Source: Trichoplax sp. H2 (lineage: Eukaryota > Placozoa > Uniplacotomia > Trichoplacea). From it: a stretch of DNA of 64,000 nucleotides. Both the position numbers and the translations under genes were made by a program. The notes under the pieces were generated by a model, which was given only the letters and a program-made list of their open reading frames with translations, did not search any database and was not told where the DNA came from. This document shows, piece after piece, positions 62,996 to 64,000 of the stretch (position 1 is the stretch's first letter; the number at the start of each line of letters is the position of its first letter). Location of the stretch: the NCBI GenBank assembly GCA_003344405.1, contig NOWV01000077.1:124001-188000 (forward strand). The letters run 5' to 3'.

Positions 62996-63462
62996 ATAGG
63001 AGCGTTATTAGCTGCTGATATAATCCATATTGCAATTTCGCCTACTACAAGTACGTAAACCTTGTAGTTGCGATAAAACGACGATAAAGGCCTAACGATA
63101 ATAAAATATCGATCGATACCAATTGAGCATAAATTCATCATGGAAACTCCAAATGATGCCCATAGAAAAAAGAATACTGTTCGGCACATGAAGTTACCTT
63201 CATCATAATCTAGATTACCTCTAAAAATTTGAGAGTAGACCCCTAACGATGTGATTGTCGATATAATATCGGATACAACGGAAACACACATTAATCTATA
63301 AGTTGTCTTTCGAAAACGCTTATCAAAGATGAAGATACAAAGTATGAATAAATTAATAATTAACCCAAACCCGAATATCGGGATACTAACAAGAGCAGCA
63401 TATTGATAAATTTGCGTCAATGTGTGTAAGGAGATACTATCACTACTTGAGGCATTGATCAT
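62996..63462 (-). CDS. orphan class A GPCR, N-terminal part, cut by gap
   Basis: Encodes the first 155 residues (helices 1 to 4) of a receptor identical to the one at 58 kb except Leu113Ser. This is one base change (63125, equivalent to 58175) in 467. DRY, the helix-3 cysteine and Trp146 are present. Helices 5 to 7 and the C-terminus fall in the gap, and at least 560 bases are missing if the gene is whole. Upstream of the ATG the sequence differs clearly from the 58-kb flank. It may be a real paralogue homogenised by gene conversion, or a misassembled piece of its twin. Confidence 0.85.
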
Positions 63463-64000
63463 ATTTAAGAAGATATTGATAAAATTTTACTGACAGCTTG
63501 AAAGAATGACTGAATAGCTTGAATAGAATAGTATGACAGAGTGTTAATCCGGTCTTTAAAATCGTCAGCCAAACATTTTAAAGGGAAAATTTGTTTTTAA
63601 AATTTAATAATGCTCCAAACATTATACTACGCTAGTAATTGTACAACAAGCGCATAAATTTTCACCATAAATTTCAAATTATTGCACACCATGGAAAGTT
63701 GAAAAGTTACTTAATCCGATATCGTTCACTAATAGTATCAGCCTAAAATGAACCAGCCAAGTAATTTATTCTGGCTTTCTTCTTAAATGTCCTGATTGTA
63801 GCATATATGGAATAGCCTATCCTTCAAACTCGAAATGAAATTTTTATAGTTAGCTTAAAATATCAGACTTAACTTACTTGTAGACTAATAGATCATTGAT
63901 ATGGAAGAAATTATTTCCATTTATAATCGTACTACAATTGGCAGTATTTCTTATCTTTAACTTAATCATTTTAGGACTGTCTCTTACTGTTTTGAAACGC
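63463..64000. other. 5' flank of the truncated receptor
   Basis: Roughly 70 percent similar to the 58-kb upstream flank for the first ~45 bases, then only patches of similarity. No other feature is recognised. Confidence 0.45.

Overview
The window looks like nuclear DNA of an early-branching animal, most likely a placozoan of the Trichoplax type. It is AT-rich. One gene is split into about twenty short exons by compact introns (about 90 to 675 bp), and it encodes an adhesion GPCR with C-type lectin domains. Beside it lies a run of single-exon rhodopsin-like GPCRs that resemble one another more than any receptor I can name. The species is an inference from this gene content and intron style. 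Nothing bacterial is seen: no operons and no ribosome binding sites. No tRNA, rRNA or CRISPR array was recognised.

Layout. (1) 1-23.5 kb is gene-poor. No exon could be defended here. It holds two copies of a dispersed repeat (5.4 and 7.3 kb), a diverged three-copy local repeat (7.65-9.05 kb) and a 30-bp-stem fold-back (7989-8066). (2) 23.58-33.16 kb, plus strand, is a nearly complete adhesion GPCR: two C-type lectin domains, a Thr/Ser-rich stalk with a 30-bp tandem repeat, a GAIN domain ending in a GPS with an HL|T cleavage site, seven membrane segments and a cytoplasmic tail. The reading phases of the exons agree along almost the whole chain. Only the first exon (signal peptide) is unresolved. 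(3) 33.2-38.0 kb holds no certain gene, only a stretch at 35.5-37.0 kb that may be decayed coding DNA. (4) 38.05-39.15 kb, minus strand, is the first intact class A GPCR. (5) 41.8-42.9 kb, minus strand, carries fragments of a decayed leucine-rich-repeat gene. The third dispersed-repeat copy is at 43.1 kb. (6) 45.3-46.6 kb, plus strand, is a carboxylesterase-family pseudogene. Its first half is broken and has lost the serine-nucleophile region, while its second half is still open across a correctly phased intron. (7) 47.6-48.4 kb is an 800-bp stretch strikingly poor in G on the plus strand. (8) 50.8-63.5 kb, minus strand, is a class A GPCR cluster: two intact genes, a third cut off by a 20-N assembly gap, and several decayed receptor fragments between them.

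The intact genes all encode plasma-membrane receptors. The lectin adhesion GPCR would bind a surface or matrix ligand and signal through a tethered agonist. The class A receptors form a lineage-specific orphan family still undergoing duplication, decay and probably gene conversion. The most notable single signal is that the truncated receptor at 63 kb matches the one at 58 kb in all but 1 of 467 bases, with the identity stopping at the start codon while the 5' flanks are old and diverged.
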